NCBI GenBank assembly: GCA_030704615.1
Contig: CM060734.1
Coordinates: 9,486,001 to 9,550,000 of the forward strand
From: Takakia lepidozioides
Lineage: Eukaryota; Streptophyta; Takakiopsida; Takakiales; Takakiaceae
Reading direction: 5' to 3'
DNA: 64,000 bases
This document shows positions 1 to 12,600 of this stretch, piece by piece. The notes below the pieces were generated by a model that was given only the letters and a program-made list of their open reading frames with translations, had not been told where the DNA came from and did no database searches. Position 1 is the stretch's first letter; each line of letters begins with the position of its first letter. The position numbers and the translations under genes are program-made.

Positions 1-640
1 GTCTCAACTGCATCAAGGAGCATTCCTAACCCCACTACTTGACAGTATTGAAATTATTTTGTGTGAAGCACACATGGCAAATTCCAATCACATGCTTTCA
101 ATTATGAAATGGGGTCCCTTAGCATGTGGAACCAAGATCAAGAACACTGTACACAGGGGAAGGTACGACAGGTGGCACTTGGGACATACACAGCAGTGTT
201 GAAGCAACATGAGACAATGCCAAGAGGATTACAAATTTAAAAAAAACCTTGCAAAAAGAGAGTCACGCAGCCCAGAACAATTTTCACACACAAAGAGCCA
301 CCTCTCACAGGAGGGTGGCCACTTACATTGGAATTCCAATTCCTCTGAACAAGATCACCCCGTCGTGTTCTCAACAAAGTCGGAGGTTTGAAGAGCATCC
401 CTTCATGCTGAAGAATTTACAGGTAAAGCCAGTGTTAGATCCTTATGCAGATCAACTACAAAAATGTACTTTTGATATGCACAAGGAAATTGACAAAGGC
501 TCCAAAAATTCGACGCACCGGGCAGTTTGTGAACCTCTATCCACTCCATTGTTGCAAGCTCCAGCTCCCATATCCGGATGCTCGCAGTCTTGCGAAGCGT
601 CAGCACTAAGCCGCTGTGCCTTCCTCTCCGCCCCAACGTT
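1..640. other. No gene recognised
   Basis: I see no coding region, RNA gene or repeat that I can support here. It lies downstream of the minus-strand transposase remnant and may be its 3' flank. Confidence 0.4.
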
Positions 641-642
641 CC

Positions 643-2057
643 CTATGCCAAGTTCCCACGATGATAGAAGAACTCGGAGCGTGGAATCCATCGACTTTCA
701 TCCAGATAGTTTGATAATTTCCCGCAAACGGACCTCCAACTGTACAGTTGGTAAACCCCGATTCTAACGAAATTTCCGATAAAATTATCCGCGACATGCC
801 CCCGACAGGATCCGTATTTTACGCGACGGAGATTCTCTCTGCGGCCCCCGTTAAGCGGGAAGTGGGGGTTAGCTGGCCAATTCCGGCTCGCAACCCCCCT
901 GTGCGGCCAGGCCCTTAGGGTGGAGGCAGAAGATGAAAGAACTCCTACGATATATGGAGGAAAGGGCAGTCCGGAAGCCAAGGTTGCGGGGTCAACATTG
1001 AAGCCTCCCATGATGCCCTGCCCAGTCTTCTGTATAGCTCACTGCACTTGAAGAATCATGGATGGAGCTCGGGACTCTGGTATTTACTGAGGTGAAGTAG
1101 CAGTTGCTGTCCACCACCCCCTGTAGAAGAATAGAGAAAGATTTCATTCTATTCCTATGGTCCGCTGCGACCCTTGTGTTGCTGGGAGCCTTGACAATAA
1201 GGTTACTGCCATCGATGGCTCCTATACAGTTAGGGAGCCACTGTTTTTTCTCGAAGTCACGAGTTACTTTGTGTAAGTGTGCACCATGGGGCCAGCTAAT
1301 GAGGTGTCCCAGCGTCGAACATATTGCTGGCACAACCTCCCTCAATATGTCGTAGACGGTGGCCTTGCCAATCCCAGCCTTGTCAGCAACCAACGCATTT
1401 GTATGCCCATGCATGAGTTTGTACAGCGTGGCAGTGACTTTCTTCTCGACCGAGATAGGCTGCCTCCAATTTGTAGGTTCTCCCCTTATGAAAGGGCGAA
1501 GGTCATTGCAGAGTCGGTAAAAGGTTGCTTTTCTTCACATGGTCTTTGGCATGGTTTGAGTAGATGAGAATCATGTTTGTTGCACACATAACAAGCTGCA
1601 AACTCGAGAGGAGCATGGACATTATGAATTTGAATGAAGGTTGCTCATGTCTGTAATTGTGCATGACTGTGGGCAGGGGCCTTGTTGGTGGCAATGGAGG
1701 GGCCTCCTCTTCAGCTGGTGGGTCGGGGTTCGGTGGGTTCCAGGGTGGTGTGAATGCAGGTCTTGGAGGCTCAGGAGGCTGCCAAGGTGCTGGGAACGTT
1801 GGGCCTGCAGGTTCAGGCGGGTTCCAGGGAGGCGGCTCAGGAGGATGCCAAGGTGCTGGGAACGCTGGGCCTGCAGGTTCAGGCGGGTTCCAGGGAGGCG
1901 GCTCAGGAGGATACCAAGGTGCTGGGAACGTTGGGCTTGCAAGTTCAGGCGCCAACGTTGGTCGTGGAGGCTCGGGTGGATTCCAGGGCAACATCAACGT
2001 CGGTGTAGAAGGCTTCTCAGGCCAGGCACCAATTTGGGAAGCTTCACACCCATACAA
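643..2057 (-). pseudogene. PIF/Harbinger-type transposase, decayed
   Basis: Read on the minus strand, the best part runs from about 1538 down to 992. It starts FYRLCNDLRPFI, then a helix-turn-helix-like stretch (KAGIGKATVYDIL), then the DDE nuclease start CIGAIDGSNLIVKAP and a second acidic site VVDSN, as in the PIF/Harbinger DDE_Tnp_4 family, which cuts and pastes DNA elements. The first part of this frame has no ATG before 1414. A separate proline-rich frame (2057-1503) lies just upstream, so the two are joined by an intron or a frameshift. After 992 the frame no longer looks like transposase and the third catalytic acidic residue is not found. I saw no terminal inverted repeats. It is most likely a dead copy; the family call is firm, its limits are not. 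Confidence 0.7.
1729..1992. repeat. 66-bp tandem repeat coding 22-aa proline-rich units
   Basis: The block AACGNTGGGC recurs at about 1795, 1861 and 1927, exactly 66 bp apart. On the minus strand each unit codes 22 residues rich in P, W and A (for example EPAGPAFPAPWHPPEPPPWN), in front of the PIF/Harbinger transposase. The repeat keeps the reading frame because 66 is divisible by three. Confidence 0.85.
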
Positions 2058-2415
2058 TGCACGAGGTGACCTGTCCGACTCGGACTGATTGTCCTCCGTG
2101 GGTTCCTCCGTGTTTTGTGCCTGTATGCAGGAAAGTAGTTTACTACATGGAAGCTCGGCTTTTAGAATTCTTTGTGCTTCAGTAGACTAGTGAGTGCAAA
2201 GCTGGCCTTATGTAGTTGGCAAAGTAACATGTTATGCCACAATAGTAGTGTTGTACACAATTTTGAAACTAGGCACTGCTACATGTTTTGAAGGAAAGAC
2301 AGTGATGGACACAGAATACAGTGGACAAAATCTCCAGCAGTATGATTAATTCTATCATTGTATCAAGCTGTATTTTTGTCAATGGACTTATTTTGCGAGT
2401 GATCATACAGCTGCA

Positions 2416-3345
2416 CTAGTCTCTATCCGCAGACTGTCCCAGCCCGTCCCTTCTTTTAGATACATCAGGACCATGAAAGAGCTTAGCATTGCCAAAATCA
2501 GAGTCAGCACTGTGAGATTGGTGGACCATATGACCAGGGAGGGCGACACCAAAGGAGCCATCGCAAACGCAAGGGGAGCTGCTTTTTGAGATACCATTGC
2601 TGCTCCTCAACACATGAGACCACTCAACAGAGGTCTCTCTTTTCAGATGGTCATGTCTCCCAATGTGGGACTTACCTTGAACACAACTGTGGTGTGAGGA
2701 AGTGTTTTGTCCCTGAGTATAGGGGCCATTAGGGGACTTTCTATGTTGAGAATTGTCCCTCTCATTCAAGGGGAAAATATTGGACTTCTGGGGATGGTTG
2801 GCCCTTGGGAGAGTGTAGGTGCTCTCAGTAGACCCACTCTTCCCTTTGTGGCTATGCAGGCGACTTGACAACCCCACATCATCTTTGGATGGGTACTTTT
2901 ACTCGGTCTCTTAAAATGTCTCTTTCTTGGGAAGGATCTTCAGTGGAGAGCAAGCAACAGGCTGCTTCCCTCTCTAAGCTCTGATGGAATCTGCTATCTA
3001 ATGGTGTGGGGTATCGTTTGTCAGATAGTGCAGTGTCATTCTGCCACTCGAAGGTTCTATGATCTGTGTGAAATTTCTTTCTTCTTGTGAGGAGCTCTGA
3101 GTACCCTCACTCAGCTCTGTTAGTGATGGTGGGCTCCTGTACAATTTGTCATCCTCCTGTGCTGGCAAGTTTTTTGCTGATTGAGAAGTGTTTTGTTTAA
3201 TTTTCTCAAATTGGACAAGTAAGCTTTCGTATGGGGCCTGTAAACTTTCAAGACACTCATCCTGGGGGTAACTGTCACTGAGTTGACTGGTTGGGGTTTC
3301 AGGGGACTCTATCTCTGGTTCAGATGATTGCAAGCTCATAGACAA
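2416..3345 (-). CDS. Candidate exons, serine-rich disordered protein
   Basis: Two open minus-strand stretches (3345-2998 and 2877-2416) code low-complexity, charged and serine-rich sequence, such as EPEIESPETPTSQLSDS and KSNIFPLNERDNSQHRKS. No domain is recognised. They could be 3' exons of the host gene whose better exons lie at 3598-5678, or parts of a different gene. I could not prove splice junctions between them. Confidence that they code at all is low to moderate. Confidence 0.25.
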
Positions 3346-3597
3346 CTTGCTAACCTCACATAGCCTAGGATATTCACATATATAGCCTAGGATATTCAGC
3401 AGTTAACTTCCACCTGGTGATCATGGCTGTCTACTACTTCCAAGCAACTTCATGCAGCTGAATTGAGCATTGTCTAGACGCTTCTATGTGATCGAGGGCC
3501 TCAGTAGGAGCCCTTATCGTCATGTTATGTTACAACCAAATTACAAATGTTAACCAGCTCCTGTCTATGTTTGCTGCTCAAATCTCTCTACTCTCAC

Positions 3598-5678
3598 TTA
3601 TTTCTCCCGAGCTATGGGCAGCAGGTTCAGATGCATCAAAGCCACAGGGTTCTTAGCTCTTCTCACCCCATCACACACAGGATCAAATCCTTCCACAGTG
3701 ACAAGCTGCAAGCTGGCCATCGAACATTTGAACCATTGTTTGATGAGGATAAACTTGTTGTACTTTACTTCACTCTTCAACCCACAAAGCAGAGCGCTAA
3801 ACCAGATGCCGGTTGGGCTGAAAAGAGCAGTAACTATACACCTACACACTTGCTAAGCAATCTCTAGGAATCCCACACGAATATGTACAGATGAAGTAAC
3901 ACACCAAACAACAGTGAGACTCTCAACAGTCTCACATTCGTGGAAAGCTATGGTTGAATGGGGGCCTGAAATGTTTGCATAATTATAAAACACTGAGTAG
4001 TACATCCTCTGCCCAAAGAAAAACGAGGCCAACTCCCGTGGAAAAACTATGTTACTGGTTCAGAACTATTCAACATTTCTCTTTTATTTTGCTTACTTGA
4101 TGTCGTAAAGTATGCAAGCGTTGGCCAGCAGATGACAATCGTTCTCTCAACTCAGCAAACGGATCTGGGATTCGAATCTCATGTAAAGGTACCTGTGGAG
4201 GCTGTCGACCGTCTGATTCAGCATCCTGCGTCACATGGTCACAATGTGGTTACTGCATGCAATCCAATATTTGCACAAACAGACTCCAAAACAATGTATT
4301 TGTGAGGTCTACATTAATGTGGCTATGAGATGCCAACCTGGATCATCTGTAGGAGTAGATACCCACTTGGGTGTGCTCGGACCTCATCGAGGTCATCGAA
4401 TCGCAATGCTAGGTACCTGCAGGTGCAATCTACAATTGAGTCATTGAAGTTGCACATTACATTGCCACACTTTATGCTGAAAGCTGAGCTAGTTGAGAGT
4501 ACCACAAATCATAGGGATTCTCTCCCAACTCCTCTTCCAAATACATCTCGACTCTTGGCAACAGTTCGTGCACAATGTGCTTCATCCTTTGTCTAGACAT
4601 CACCGGGGTGTTGTCAATGTAATTGCACATTATCCTGCCTGCACATAATGAAATTGATTAGTTTCCACCAATAGCACCTTAGGACAATAGCACCTTAGGA
4701 CAAGACAGATGGCATAAATGAAGGCTGGTGTAAACACACCTAGTTTTGTTTCTCGGAATATGGCCTTCTCCACTAGGTCCATTGAGTAGTACCCATAGCA
4801 AAAGTGTTTGTAGCCATGCCAATAATCTTCTATCCTGTGACAATCAGAAAATCAAAAGTATCAAAAAAATATCAAGTCTGTAGCATGTCGAGGGGCTGCT
4901 CAGCAGAAAGCCCACCCTCGAGGCTATTCTTGGGTGAGGGGGGGGGGGGGATGGGAATGATCTTATTGGAATCATTCTAGGCTTCGATTGTCTTCCTACC
5001 AGAGGGATTCTCTTGTGCACAGATTTCATTCATGCCGTAGAGGCAACACTCTTCATTGGCCTCCTTCAATGCAGACTGCCTGGAATAAGATATATTGCTA
5101 CTACTGCCCTGAAGTCGGTGCATGCACCTGATTCCAAATCTCTTGCATCGCTCTCCTCACATTTGAATAAGACTGGATAAAAAGAAGAAAGAAAAGTGGT
5201 TCAATAACATAGCGTCTCGAAAGGTTCTATCTCCCCAAGCCTATGTAGGGTGTCACATCCTTGCAGGCCCTAATATGAGAGGGCAAACATTCATTGCCAT
5301 ATTTTAATGTCCTTGAAGTTGACAACAAATTTTCTGACTTCTCACCAGCAAACATCTTCAACAAAGGACAATGGAAATTGAACAACAATTCAACTGCAGT
5401 TACATGGCTCTCTTGTTGGTTCAATTGCTTAGGACTGCCATCTCCAGATACAGGGGATGGACAAGCTCACTCTAGAACATGAACTCCACTGCACATTAGT
5501 GCTCAATACCATACGGCAATCAGGGTAAGAAACAATTACAGCATGGTTGTGGGGCATGAGTCTTGCATATGAATTTGGGTGGGAAAAATGCTCACTGGGA
5601 TGTCAACAACCTTTGTCTGCTTTCTGGCTTTGGTCTGGATTGTAATGAGGCCAGCAAGTTGTGGGGGTCATACTTATT
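3598..5678 (-). CDS. Unrecognised multi-exon host gene (partial)
   Basis: Minus-strand exons with matching GT-AG sites and codon phase: 5257-5393, 5128-5172 (45 bp), 5075 to about 5010, 4740-4834, 4503-4638, 4338-4416 and 4097-4225. Possible further exons are 5596-5678 upstream and about 3598-3703 downstream, the last ending in TAA after LLPIARE. The joins 5257/5172, 5128/5075, 4740/4638, 4503/4416 and 4338/4225 keep frame exactly. The join between the 5075 and 4834 exons is not solved (phase mismatch), and that of 5596 to 5393 also does not fit. The protein has stretches such as IEDYWHGYKHFCYGYYSMDL, HIVHELLPRVEMYLEEELG and YLALRFDDLDEVRAHPSGYL. I do not recognise the family. The clean splicing argues for a real host gene, perhaps damaged. 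Its 5' end may lie beyond the gag fragment at 5.8 kb. Confidence 0.5.
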
Positions 5679-5766
5679 CTACAACAAAGCCAGACAGAGA
5701 GTGCAGCACTAGAGGCACTTGAAGTCCTTACCACCAATGCCTCCAACATCTCTTTCTAAATGAAAC

Positions 5767-7200
5767 TTGTGGGCCCTGTGCCTTGTTTCTTCCACATTGA
5801 CTAAAATTCAAATGACCCCGGGTGAATCTGTTGATTCACATGCTGGGAGATTGGAAGACATACTCCGGAGATGGAATAACCATGCCATCCCTAACCATAT
5901 GCAGTTGGGATTGTTCATTGAGGGATTGAGGCCCACACAATTGATTAGATTTGTGAAGGAGTCTGTGCCAGCAGATCTTCAAGCAACGATTAATCGGGCT
6001 AAGTTATGGGAGACAGTGCATGCTACCACACACTATCTGCCTGTAAGCCAACCCTCTATGATTACTAGTTCGTGGGATCCAGTAACAGTTGCACCTTTGG
6101 CAAGTGCTTATCCCCTAGCTACGTACCAGCTTGAAGCGGTAGGCATGTATGCTCCAGTTTCGGTGCAGGAGAGAGCGCCCAAAACTTTAGCTTTACCAAC
6201 CCCAGGGTCGCAATAAGATGCAATTATGGCATTGGCCAAGAAGTTTGGCTCAAAATTGGAGGTGAAAATGGCTAAGAAGAAAGAAGGCCGACCCAAATCC
6301 AATAATCAAAGGCCAAATTCTTGGTGTGGAAATTGTAAAGGCTATGGTCATATTGCTACAGAATGCCCTTCACCTCCTAGTGCTGCCAATGCGGAGACTG
6401 ATAAATGCGGGTATTGCGGGAAACATCATTCTATGTTGCAGTGCTGGCATCTTAAAGCGCAATGGGAGTACCACCGGAGAACTCCAATTATCAGAAGGCT
6501 GCTCAATAGACAGCTGGTTGGGGTGTCAACCAGGTTGGAGTTCAGACCTCATGAAATTGGCAAAGACAGACCCAAGGTCCACAAATGGGAGACAACTTTC
6601 GACAGAATCGACCACCCAATAATTGGACACAATCTCCAAGTCAACTTAATAGACCACCGGTTTGGAGAGGAGCTCTATTTCAACAACCGGAGAATCCACA
6701 ACAAGGAGAACAACAATCGTACCCTCAGTATGGAGGACCTGTGAGGCGGACCAGGAATGGCCAATATCCTATGTGTTATCGTTGTCACGAAATATGACAT
6801 TATGCGAATGAATGCCCCAACCCGAGAGCGTAGGAAGAGTACATGCCGCTTTGTGAAAGGTGTGGATTGCAAGGCCATACAGCTGGTGTCGACGTGCGGA
6901 GGATTGAGTTAGTCGCGGAGATGGGGTGTGCCTATGATCGTAGAAAAGGGAAGGAGAAGATGGTGGAAGACTTCTATACATAAGGAGAGGAGCAATACCC
7001 CACACATTCGGTGTTGACCTGCGGTCAAAAGAGAGCTTGTCCATACACTCGATCAACGGAAGAAAAGGGAGAAGGAGGTGTGCCTAAATTGGATGGGCCT
7101 ATATCGACTTCTCAGCAATTACATTGCCTAAATTGGACGAACCTTCCCCTCGTTTGGACCCAATATATTGGATGGAGATGCTCCACAAGTGGATGAGTTA
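5767..7200 (+). pseudogene. LTR-retrotransposon gag with zinc knuckles, broken
   Basis: From about 5815 the translation reads as a retrotransposon gag core (TPGESVDSHAGRLEDILRRW, later LFIEGLRPTQLIRFV), ending in TAA at 6216. A second frame (6226-6744) has two zinc knuckles: CX2CX4HX4C in WCGNCKGYGHIATEC and a CX2CX3HX4C variant in CGYCGKHHSMLQC. After a frame change, a third knuckle (CYRCHEI, stop, HYANEC near 6771-6815) has TGA where a glycine codon is expected. A fourth (LCERCGLQGHTAGV) has V for the last C. The tail has short LD-rich motifs (KLDGP, LDRPSS). No protease, reverse transcriptase or LTR follows, so this is an isolated gag fragment with several breaks. Ty3/Gypsy origin is likely; Copia is not excluded. 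Confidence 0.75.
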
Positions 7201-7307
7201 CCTCCCCTATTAGATGGTTCCTCTCATAAATTGGATAGACCTTCCTCTATGTTGGATGCGGGTGCACGGATGAGGTGTAGTGTAAAAAGAGGTCGTTGAA
7301 AACTTGA

Positions 7308-7400
7308 GGGGATGTTTTGGCAAAGTGGTAAGAGGAAAGGATGAATGAAAACAGTGAAGAAGGACAAGGTCCCGGGTTCAAACCCGGGAGAAGACACATT
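7308..7400 (+). repeat. tRNA-derived SINE-like head (A and B boxes)
   Basis: An A-box-like TGGCAAAGTGG (7318-7328) is followed 46 nt later by a perfect-looking B box GGTTCAAACCC (7375-7385) inside the stem CCCGGG...CCCGGG. This is the layout of a pol III promoter in plant SINEs. It does not fold as a whole tRNA because the 3' end cannot pair with GGGGATG at the 5' side. Two more B-box-like sites follow at 7545-7555 and 7602-7612, so the region to about 7640 may be several SINE pieces. Confidence 0.5.
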
Positions 7401-7639
7401 GTAAGTACGGATCTGCTGAAATAAATTAAGGGGCATGGAAGGATGGAAAGGAGGGATGAAGGACGACGCGGACGGATGAGATCCGTGAAGGGAACATGAG
7501 ATTATGGATATCAAGGCAATATAGCAATATTTCACCAGATCCAAGGTTCAAAGCTGGGAAATGACACTTTTAAGAAGTGTTATTAGATGGGCAAGAACCA
7601 AGGTTCAAACCTGGAAAGCCACGATTTTTGGTAATGTAT

Positions 7640-9640
7640 CTCAGGAAAATATTGTTTATAGGGAAGGTGGGCCATCTCCATAAACCAGTGCGTAAATAAG
7701 GACGGTGGCACTAAAACTTAGAAGCCGGCATTATTAAATGCAAGGCCTAGGAGCAAGTAAAGTATTAATATTTCCAGGGGAAAAATCTGCAGCCAGCCAA
7801 GCTTAAATAGAGGGCTCCTCGCTGCACTAAGCAGACTGATCGTGATGAAGAAAGAGGTGATGGAGAAACTGAGAGAAGGACGTAGGGAGAAAGGTTGAGG
7901 GAGATCAGAAGAGGAGAGGAGAGGATCAGGAGGTGATGGAGCTATGTACTTGGTGATCTTTTCTAAATATTATGACACTGGCAGCAGGCATTTGGGTGTA
8001 ATCGTCTTGTATTTGCTTATCATGATTAAAAGCCCGTGATGAAGCGGCTTGCATCTGTTGTAGCATAATCTTTGATCTTTTGAATGGGTCTCGAGCTGGG
8101 TCAAGAGAGCTACACGGTAGGGAGCTAGGGAATTTCGAAAGGACGTAATTTGCTGTAGATGAGATACCAGTTTACAAAGCATTTGGCTTCTTCAATGACT
8201 TGGCTTTAGAAGGAATAGAGGGTAGTCCTACCTATTGCTGCCACTAGAGCTTACACATCAGGAAATATCTACATCCATCTAGAATTTAAAAAAATATGCT
8301 TCAAACATAATATTCACTTTTGATTTATGCTCACCAAACTGTTGGTTATGCCTGCTCACCAGCCACCAACACTCTCTATGTGGCTGCTCTTCCTACTTGT
8401 GGAATTTGTTATCAGATTTCACTGACTTGCATTGAACATGGAATTCCTATATTGGTTCAGTATGTGCAGGTCAATATACCTAAATGGAGTAAACATTCAG
8501 TGGTAACAGCACCACCAAGTTTCTTGAAAACTCCCATGCTCCGAATTTTCATACAAGGACAATGCTTCAACCATTCTTATTTAAAACCTGGCTGAAAATT
8601 TCCTTTGTAAATTTGAGTCCGGAAAACGCCATTCAAGAGATGGATGAGGAACGGATAAAGAGAAGAGAAAGAAACTATATACCATCTTGGAGAAAGTATA
8701 TTGAAGGAGTCTGCAATGGGCACCATACTGGCACCTCTTTGGCCTGTACAAGATCAGTCACTAGAACTACCATGGTGAACCCTAGTTGCACAGATCAAGG
8801 AAAGGGTGCCACCTACTCTTTGCACACAGATAGATAGAGAACTCACTAGTAAAATTCTCTAACAGTACAACTCCATAGCATTTTGCGATTGTCCCCATAA
8901 ATACCTCTTCGCATGAGTCCACAATCTTAGTACAGGGTTGAGAGAGAAAGAGCCTGACACATGGTCTTCAGTTGTGACAGCCTTTGAGTGGGTGCTGCAT
9001 GCTGTAGTTACTAGTACAATCAACTTACAACCCCTTCTTAGTTGAAATGGAAACTTGGGCATCAGACTGCTACACACTCGGACGACCTCCCAGTTGGATG
9101 ACAATCCTAACAAGGAGTGCATGAGTCCTTCCACAGAAATTGAATTTTACTCCAGCAGGTTCTACAGGCGATGATATATCCCTGTACTTAGGACAGAAAC
9201 CTGGAATCACATTTGAGACGCTACCAAATAAAATGGTGGTAAGACCATCAACACCATCATGCACAGCAGTGACTGGCTTCTACAACACCTCATAAGCACC
9301 CAACAGTGGATGTGGATAATTACATTTCATGCACTGGATTTTTGTTTAAGTTCCAGAAATAACAAGAAAAACCTAGCCATGATGTTGGCTAGCAGCATTC
9401 TTCGGGCAGAGAAAACGGACTTCTTCATTCAAATAGGACACCCTTATGAAGAGGCTATAGCAATTCAGTTTCGCTGTGTTTATAGCTCATTGGACAAACC
9501 ACCATAGCTGCAGGGGCATAAGCATCCGTAAAGGCATAGAGAACTGCTTCAATGAAGAACCAAAGAGGCCATAGGTAGCTGTAGGGACCTCTCAAAAATA
9601 CACATGCCTTTGGATATGCAAGGGGAGAAAGAGGAAACAA
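7640..9640. other. No gene resolved; 3' part of thioredoxin-fold gene expected
   Basis: No clear open frame. The last exon of the minus-strand thioredoxin-fold gene should lie here. A weak candidate at about 8862-8950 reads TKIVDSCEEVFMGTIAKCYG on the minus strand, which has the look of a thioredoxin/GST-N end, but its phase does not fit the exon at 9642-9758. Confidence 0.3.
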
Positions 9641-9641
9641 C

Positions 9642-12600
9642 CTTAGTGGAGCCTGCAAGCTCAAGTAGCACAGTGTGTGAAGAAGATCCTTTCCCAACAT
9701 TTCTTAAGACATAGGGCAGCTCTAGCTCACACAGCGCCTCCCTTACTAGCCTTGCAAACTGTCTCTCACACACAATGAAAGGAACTCAATGAGCGAGGCA
9801 AAGAAACAGGAAATTCCAACGATAGTTAATGTCCATGCAATAAAGAATGTGATGTCATAATCAAGTTTCCATCTCTCGTCGTATTCAGGCAGGTCAGATT
9901 GCTATGATATTTCATACAGGCATTCCACACATGGAGCTCACATAGGACTGGACTACTAATCCCCGAATTAGCAAAGGGACTAACCAGAAGTCCCAAGTTC
10001 AGAAGTTGTTAAATGAGTAACAAAGACACTAACCTGGTTGTTCTCATAAGAGAAAAGCTCCAGCTTCTTCTCTGGTGCCTCTGATATTGCCCGTGGGAAC
10101 AGCATCATGCCTCGGCCTGCCCTCATGAGTGTGGGTACCCACCCTGTGACCAATGTGCTGGAGGGCAGCCCCACGTAATCCTCTCAGCATTGAAGTAAAG
10201 CACTAAGACATCGTAAATTCCCTTTTTGTCCACAAGGTGGCCCAAAATGAATGCTGGGAGGAGGAAAAAAGTGAGAATGCAATGGCACCTTACTAAGAAG
10301 CCGGGAGATGGCTGTCGACCTGCACCGTACTCGCTGAACGAGTACTTCACTATGTCCGCTGCAGCATCCCAGAACCACAGGCTACACTGTTTTGATAAAA
10401 AGATTTTAAGAATCCTCACGATATGCAACCTTCTCAGCATTAATACTCTCGAGACCATTTACACAATCAGGCCATGCAAGGAGCATTAAGATAAGCAGAA
10501 GAAGGGAACAAAAGAGAACGTGGGACGCAGGGAGAGAAGACATAGATCCACATGACCCCTCTCAGCGTTTGTTTCCGGTGGCTGTTGTTCAGCCTGGTAG
10601 TCTGATCATTCCCATAGCGTCCCTCAGTTCAATAGAAGTTTGAGAAAGTAGAGACATACAGCTTTCATACATAGAGACGCCCGTGTTGGGATCCAAGAAG
10701 AAGGGAAATCTGCCTCGCACAAACCCACACTAGAGTTAAGACTCTCGTTCCAAGTCTTGCTCATAAACACAATGCTTTTGCAGAGCTTGGACATGGAGAG
10801 AGGCTCTGAGGCAATATCAGGAACACAACAAACCAATTTGAAGTGTGCCTGAAGGGTAAGAATCCAATCGCTTCTTCTTCCCTCCCTATTAGAGCTGAAC
10901 AAACATTATGCTGTTGAGTATCATGTAGGTGTCACTACATCTTCTGTGACAACTGTCGTCAACCGTGCTAGATGGGAATTTCAGACTTAGTGCACACCCT
11001 GGACAGGTACAATCCTGCATCCATCTCCAAAAGGTATGCTGTCGGATGATGCCCGCAAGGGTACGTCATAGCCAGCAATTACAGGAAAGTCAATCCGTGC
11101 ATCTCTTCCCCTCTTTTGCATGTGCCTCATTTAAAAACAAAGGGAAGAAGGAAGAAAATATATAGAATGGTGGAGAGTGCGGGCATCATGAAGCATACTG
11201 ATCTTTTCCACCAGCATGGCGCACAAAACTCTCGATGTCGTAATGAGCCCTTTGGACATGGGTACACCTGCAATGTGACCACCATGACACCACCTTATAG
11301 CAGAAATTGGCAGAAATTTGCGCACTCTCTCCAAAAAAGGAAACTCATGCATTACATAAAACTATAGCACTTAACTTACCCAGTACAATATCAAGATGCC
11401 TATTATGCATCAAAATCTATGGTCTTCAAAACCAAAAACAAGTTCAGGTCACATGAGTAATAAATCTCAATGAGGTAGCAAGAAGTCTTTGTTATGCAAA
11501 AAGGGAGGGGCTACCTCACAAGATCAAGCTCTGTCAGAGCTTCTCTCACCCGGCAGAATGGGCATGCGTCTGGTCCACACAATACAACTCTTAGTAAAGA
11601 CTGGGTTTATCTGTACCATGCTCTCCTCCCTCCCTTTTGCATCAATGCCTCCAGTTACCCCTCCAGGGCACCTTTCTTCTTGTGACTGGCTAGATACAGT
11701 TCCATGTCAAAAATGTGATTGGATCTATCATGTCAAGCTCTGGGATTAATAGTTTTGAAGGCACACGTCTGTGGATTTAAGGCTATCACACTTAAGCAAC
11801 ACTAAAACGTCACACTTGAGAGCACATCACCTCTGGTAGGTAGTTATGATTACCAAATTCATAGAGCTGAAAAAGCTGAAGGGGTTGGCCTTTCTCTGGA
11901 CACATGGTTGCAGCCTCAGGTAGGACCTGGGAGCCCCATGGTAATCTTGCCAAACTTGCCACCCCTGTTGTTGCTGTCTGATACGACCACAAATTGGGGA
12001 GTAGGGAGGATTGCAGGAAGACAACCCACAACAAGAGGGTAAACGCCAACCACAGAGACAGATAGATGGAGAGAGAAGAACAAGATGAAGAAGAAGAGCA
12101 AGAGTCTCAATTTCTGCATGTATACCCTTTGACACCAACAAGATCAAAGTCATCCAATTTCAAAACCAAGCATATCTTAAGTGTGATGTAGCAACACTTA
12201 GCAATCCCAAGCAGGGAATCGAAATACCTCAAGGAAGGCATTGTGAGGTGCTGCAGCATCTCTGCCCTGCACATTACTACCACCTCAGCTTGGATGATGA
12301 GTCTTGGGGAGGCTAGCTGGAAGTGGACATCCCAATACTACAGTGAGCCCTAGCAATTGCAGGAGATCCGTTCCATAGGGAGATTAAATAATTGATTGCT
12401 GATACTTTTGGTCTTTACAGCTTTTCAACAAATTGATTCTTGCTAGAGCAACCTATCATGCAGGTGGGTTTCCAATCTGGAGGGTCAGATTCAGAAAAAG
12501 GGAGAGAGATATCCCCATTGACAGCTACTTTTAGCTTAAAGGATTTGAAGTTGATCTTAGAAGGTCAAGGAAAGGAGGTCAGGATCATATACCCAACAGT

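Noticed and set aside
1657-2088. Plus-strand glycine-rich protein
   Set aside because: It is the antisense reading of the proline-rich repeats that belong with the minus-strand transposase.
4145-4175. B-box-like GGATTCGAATCTC
   Set aside because: It lies inside a well-supported minus-strand exon (HEIRIPDP) and has no A box.
7308-7400. A functional tRNA gene
   Set aside because: A and B boxes are present, but the acceptor stem cannot pair and the spacing leaves no normal anticodon arm; called SINE-like instead.
10120-10460. A membrane protein read straight through 10123-10458 (minus)
   Set aside because: Splice sites show this frame joins parts of two exons through intron sequence of the thioredoxin-fold gene.
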